This document shows positions 13,220-15,677 of a DNA stretch of 15,677 bases, piece after piece. This DNA comes from an uncultured Lachnospira sp. Lineage in GTDB: Bacteria > Bacillota > Clostridia > Lachnospirales > Lachnospiraceae. The notes under the pieces were generated by a model, which saw only the letters and a list, made by a program, of their open reading frames with translations, was not told the origin of the DNA and did no database searches. A program made the position numbers and the translations under genes. The stretch is taken from NCBI GenBank assembly GCA_947169835.1, contig CAMVRH010000004.1, positions 1 through 15,677 on the forward strand, written 5' to 3'. Numbering within the stretch: position 1 is the stretch's first letter; each line of letters opens with the position of its first letter.

Positions 13220-13687
13220 ATGTGGAAAGACATTAAAGGCTATGAAGGCAACTATCAAGTAAACACAAAAGGACAGATAAAAAATTTGCAAAAAGATAAT
13301 GTACTAATAGGTTACACAAATAACAGAGGCTATCAAATGGTACATTTACGTAAAGGAAATACAAATAAATTATGTAGTATTCATCGAATAGTAGCAACCG
13401 CATTTATACCAAACCCATTAAATCTTCCAGAAGTAAATCATAAAGATGAAAATAAAACGAATAATTGTGTAGATAATTTAGAGTGGTGTACTAGAAAATA
13501 TAATACAAACTATGGCACTCACAATAAAAGAATAAGTGACACAAAAAGAAATAATACATACAATACAAAACCCGTACAATGCGTAGAAACTAAAATAATT
13601 TATCCAAGCGTAAGAGAAGCAGAAAGACAAACAAAAATAGATAACTCACAAATTAGTGCAGTATGCAATAAAAAGAAACGGGTATAA
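13220..13687 (+). CDS. HNH homing-type endonuclease, C-terminus frameshifted
   Basis: 155 residues as read. Residues 1-45 are NUMOD4-like (WKDIKGYEGNYQVNTKGQI); 52-95 carry the HNH nuclease core (HRIVATAFIPNP, EVNHKDENKTNN, DNLEWC); 118-154 are a NUMOD1-like DNA-binding segment. The chain stops at ...CNKKKRV. Removing one G of the GGG at 13680-13682 gives YKTAGGYHWKYIERSDV, stopping at 13736. KTAGGYHW is the usual end of this family, so a one-base insertion (real, or a sequencing error) has cut the last ~18 residues. The gene is free-standing, inserted between the 54-aa gene and the RuvB-like gene. The nuclease core is intact; activity is uncertain. Confidence 0.85.
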   Translation: MWKDIKGYEGNYQVNTKGQIKNLQKDNVLIGYTNNRGYQMVHLRKGNTNKLCSIHRIVATAFIPNPLNLPEVNHKDENKTNNCVDNLEWCTRKYNTNYGTHNKRISDTKRNNTYNTKPVQCVETKIIYPSVREAERQTKIDNSQISAVCNKKKRV

Positions 13688-13732
13688 AACCGCAGGTGGC
13701 TATCATTGGAAATATATAGAAAGGAGTGATGT

Positions 13733-14620
13733 ATGATGATAACACAAAAAGAATTATTTAAAAACATTGTTGGGCAGGAGCAGGCAAAAAATGCCATATA
13801 TGATTGGTATTGCTCAGAAAAACAACCATTGTTGATTTACGGAAATAGTGGATATGGGAAAACAATGTTTAGTGAACAGTTAGGAGCCAAGACAATTGAC
13901 ACAACACAAATGAGAGGTGACAGATTAAACACAATACTTAAACCAATTAAAGAAGCGGAAGATGGTGACATATTATTCTTTGATGAAATTCACAGTCTAC
14001 CAGGAAAAATACTTGAAGGTCTTTACAAGATAATTGATAAAGGGACATTCTACGATACAGAGTTATGCATGGATTTACCTATACCAAATGTAAGATTTGT
14101 ATTCGCTACGAATATATTGAACCCTTTACCAGAAGCATTTAAAAACAGATGTAGATTTGTAGAGTTACAAGATTATACAGAGGAGGAACTAGCTGAAATA
14201 GTACAGAAAGCAAACCCAGGACTAAACAAAGAAAGCATACCAAGTATTATAAGAGCTAGCAAAGGTGTACCAAGGACAGCATTAAGTTTAGCGAAATCAA
14301 TGAAAGCAGGTATGGTAACTGAAGGTTATAAGAATCTAACAGTGAACAGAGTAAACGATTTATTAGACTCAAGATTCAATATCGATGGTGACACTGGCTT
14401 ATCAGCCAAGGAATTCAAGATAGTGCAAAAGGTAATTGAAAGAGGTAGTATCTCAACAAGTGCAGTAGCAAACATTATCGGTTGCAATATCAAAGACGCA
14501 AAGCTATTATATATTGAGCCATTAAGAGCAAGTGAGTGGCTAGCAGTAAGCACACATGGTGTTATACCGGGAAGGCGTGCTCACGAAAACTATAGACTAT
14601 TTACAAGAAAAGGAGCATAA
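13733..14620 (+). CDS. RuvB-like AAA+ ATPase
   Basis: 295 residues, slightly shorter than cellular RuvB. Walker A is GNSGYGKT (37-44), Walker B LFFDEIH (81-87), sensor 1 ATN (125-127), arginine finger in FKNR (136-139) and sensor 2 GVPRTA (178-183). The last ~70 residues look like the winged helix of RuvB (IEPLRASEWLAVSTHG and RRAHENYRLF). Cellular RuvB drives Holliday-junction branch migration with RuvA. No RuvA or RuvC gene is in the window, so it may use host RuvA, or act as a loader on phage DNA. ATG 13733 follows AAGGAG by 7 nt; ATG 13736 is also possible. A terminator follows at 14659. Confidence 0.8.
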   Translation: MMITQKELFKNIVGQEQAKNAIYDWYCSEKQPLLIYGNSGYGKTMFSEQLGAKTIDTTQMRGDRLNTILKPIKEAEDGDILFFDEIHSLPGKILEGLYKIIDKGTFYDTELCMDLPIPNVRFVFATNILNPLPEAFKNRCRFVELQDYTEEELAEIVQKANPGLNKESIPSIIRASKGVPRTALSLAKSMKAGMVTEGYKNLTVNRVNDLLDSRFNIDGDTGLSAKEFKIVQKVIERGSISTSAVANIIGCNIKDAKLLYIEPLRASEWLAVSTHGVIPGRRAHENYRLFTRKGA

Positions 14621-14634
14621 AAAGAGTAAGAATA

Positions 14635-14657
14635 CCTATGCACATAAACAAATGTTC
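14635..14657. repeat. 23-bp direct repeat around terminator, copy 1
   Basis: Begins CCTATGCACATAAACA and matches 14690-14712 at 19 of 23 positions. The inner AACAAATGTT (14647-14656) is also a perfect inverted copy of AACATTTGTT (14702-14711). Confidence 0.7.
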
Positions 14658-14658
14658 G

Positions 14659-14685
14659 ATAGGGAGCGTATAGCTCTCTATTTTT
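14659..14685 (+). terminator. Intrinsic terminator after the RuvB-like gene
   Basis: ATAGGGAGC (14659-14667) pairs with GCTCTCTAT (14673-14681) with one G-U pair and a GTATA loop, followed by TTTTT. It sits 38 bp after the RuvB-like stop, between the two 23-bp direct repeats. Confidence 0.8.
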
Positions 14686-14689
14686 ACAG

Positions 14690-14712
14690 CCTATGCTCGT
14701 AAACATTTGTTC
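14690..14712. repeat. 23-bp direct repeat around terminator, copy 2
   Basis: Second copy of 14635-14657 (19 of 23). TATGTG (14716-14721) just beyond it can pair with CACATA (14641-14646), extending the inverted repeat that encloses the terminator. Confidence 0.7.
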
Positions 14713-14742
14713 TTATATGTGTGTAGCTGGTGTAGTTTTTCT

Positions 14743-14787
14743 GTGTGTGTTTAATTATTTTTTACCACACTTGTTCACTTTTAGATG
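14743..14787. repeat. 45-bp direct repeat flanking the second HNH gene, left copy
   Basis: Runs from GTGTGTGTTT to CTTGTTCACTTTTAGATG and matches 15322-15366 at about 40 of 45 positions with no gap. It contains the TGTTCAC motif and ends next to the ribosome binding site of the HNH gene. Confidence 0.8.
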
Positions 14788-14805
14788 AAAGGAGATGAAA
14801 TTCAG

Positions 14806-15291
14806 ATGGAAATTTGGAAAGATGTAAAAAGTTATGAAGGTTTATACTGGGTATCAAGCCAAGGCCGTATTAAAAATAGACATGGGCGAGTATTAATTCC
14901 TGAAATAAGAAGCGGTTATTATAGTGTAGATTTATGTAAAGATGGAAAACGTAAGAAACAGCGTATTCATAGACTCGTAGCGGAAGCGTTTATACCTAAT
15001 CCATTAAATTTAAAAATGATCAATCATAAAGATAAAAATAAACTGAACAATGAAGTATCCAACCTGGAATGGTGCGATAACACATATAATTCTCAATATA
15101 GTAAATGTCGTGAAGGACTTGCAGTTTATTGTTTTGATTTAGATGAAATATTTAGATCCGCAACTGAAGCTGCTGCTAAAACAAAAGTGAACAGAACCAG
15201 CATTTTAAAAGTTTGTCGTGGACAACTTCAACAAGCTGGCGGAAAATTGTGGTGCTATCTGAAGGATAAAGATGGAAAATTCCCCCTGTAA
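14806..15291 (+). CDS. HNH homing-type endonuclease (NUMOD4-HNH-NUMOD1)
   Basis: 161 residues, intact. NUMOD4-like at 4-45 (WKDVKSYEGLYWVSSQGRIK), HNH core at 55-91 (HRLVAEAFIPNPLNLKMINH, then NLEWC), and NUMOD1-like at 106-150 (AVYCFDLDEIFRSATEAAAK, ending GGKLWCYL). Such free-standing enzymes cut DNA at a long site and spread their own gene. ATG 14806 was chosen because AAAGGAG lies 11 nt before it; the in-frame ATG at 14785 has no ribosome binding site. It lies after a terminator, alone between two 45-bp direct repeats, and its codon use (more cgt, gat, aaa) differs somewhat from the operon upstream. All of this suggests an insertion. Confidence 0.92.
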   Translation: MEIWKDVKSYEGLYWVSSQGRIKNRHGRVLIPEIRSGYYSVDLCKDGKRKKQRIHRLVAEAFIPNPLNLKMINHKDKNKLNNEVSNLEWCDNTYNSQYSKCREGLAVYCFDLDEIFRSATEAAAKTKVNRTSILKVCRGQLQQAGGKLWCYLKDKDGKFPL

Positions 15292-15321
15292 GTGTTCTGT
15301 GTGTGTATTCATTTTACCCCG

Positions 15322-15366
15322 GTGTGTGTTTATTAAATTTTTACCACGCTTGTTCACTTTTAAATG
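15322..15366. repeat. 45-bp direct repeat flanking the second HNH gene, right copy
   Basis: Right-hand copy of 14743-14787. A partial third copy of its first half (CTGTGTGTGTATTCATTTTA) lies just before it at 15297-15316. Confidence 0.8.
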
Positions 15367-15391
15367 TTGAGAAAAAAAAATTTATAATTTT

Positions 15392-15604
15392 GATTGCTCC
15401 AAAATCGGCTTGATTGCTCCAAAAAATTGTTTATAAAAAACGTTGGAGCAATCATGTTTTGACTGCTATAATACTGACTTTTAATTAGACGACTGAAAAA
15501 TTTATAAACAATCAACATTTTGGAGCAATCAATTTGGAGCAATCACCTTAACCCCAATAATACCAAGTGTTAAGCTACTTACTTTTAATTAATGATTGCT
15601 CCAA
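15392..15604. repeat. Six copies of GATTGCTCCAA in both orientations (operator array or origin)
   Basis: Forward copies are at 15392-15402, 15412-15422 and 15594-15604; reverse copies (TTGGAGCAATC) are at 15443-15453, 15520-15530 and 15534-15544. All are exact over 11 bp. TTGTTTATAAA (from about 15427) and TTTATAAACAA (from about 15501) form a further inverted pair, so 15412-15530 is a large imperfect dyad around the promoter at 15443-15472. The whole 386-bp stretch 15292-15677 has no gene, and the rest of it is AT-rich with nothing else that I can assign. Confidence 0.85.
15443..15472 (+). promoter_or_regulatory. Extended -10 promoter inside the GATTGCTCCAA array
   Basis: TATAAT (15467-15472) is preceded by TGC, an extended -10. 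TTGGAG (15443-15448), part of a repeat copy, could be a weak -35 with an 18-nt spacer. A protein bound to the repeat would block the -35. No gene begins between here and the window end, so the transcript serves either a gene beyond 15677 or an RNA such as a replication primer. Confidence 0.6.
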
Positions 15605-15677
15605 GTGATGAAATTTCTAATTAGTATATATTTTTTTGTAGAGGTAGAGTTAAAAAAAATATTATAGTAAAGATAAA

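Noticed and set aside
15360..15542. Minus-strand open frame over the GATTGCTCCAA array
   Set aside because: Starts within the repeat array, has no ribosome binding site, and its AT-rich content is better explained by regulatory repeats.
15392..15604. CRISPR array
   Set aside because: The repeat unit is only 11 bp, occurs in both orientations and at irregular spacing, and has no cas genes nearby.

Overview
This AT-rich window looks like a phage or prophage of a low-GC Gram-positive (Bacillota) host. Nearly every gene has a strong AGGAGG-like ribosome binding site with tight spacing. The left half encodes a phage portal, a scaffold, a holin, a GH25 endolysin and a head-tail adaptor. No rRNA, tRNA, CRISPR array or transposase is visible, and the standard genetic code fits. 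Neither the host genus nor the virion morphology can be named from the sequence alone.

Left arm (about 1-6970, minus strand): a late operon reads leftward from a promoter at 6925-6967. Its order is portal (TTG start), scaffold-like protein, a 53-aa zinc ribbon, an unknown 130-aa protein, holin, GH25/CW_7/SH3 endolysin, an intrinsic terminator, a small membrane protein, an unknown 100-aa protein and dUTPase. A second promoter at 1165-1207 carries the same 18-bp upstream box as the portal promoter. It precedes a head-tail adaptor-like gene and a membrane-anchored protein cut by the window edge. No terminase or major capsid gene is in view, and the lysis genes lie between portal/scaffold and adaptor, which is an uncommon order.

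Centre (6890-7246): a gene-free divergent control region holds the leftward late promoter, two 22-bp direct repeats, a rightward TTGATA-N17-TATAAT promoter and an AT-rich palindrome just before the first rightward gene.

Right arm (7247-15291, plus strand): small unknown genes and a RadC/JAB-domain protein come first. A second operon follows, with a consensus promoter at 9264-9292 and a structured leader. It encodes a MoxR-type AAA+ ATPase, a HExxH-plus-VWA protein, two unknown proteins and a clear homologue of ribosomal protein bS6. The bS6-like protein ends in an acidic linker and a hydrophobic-acidic C-terminal peptide. The same peptide, identical over 29 nt, ends the 107-aa protein two genes upstream. 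A third consensus promoter (12985-13013) drives a 54-aa protein, a frameshifted HNH homing-type endonuclease gene and a RuvB-like AAA+ ATPase, followed by a terminator framed by direct repeats. A second, intact HNH gene sits between 45-bp direct repeats.

Right edge (15292-15677): there is no gene, but six copies of GATTGCTCCAA in both orientations surround an extended -10 promoter. This looks like an operator cluster or replication origin. The best candidates for undescribed biology are the AAA+/VWA/bS6 operon with its shared C-terminal tail, the paired late-promoter box, and the GATTGCTCCAA array.
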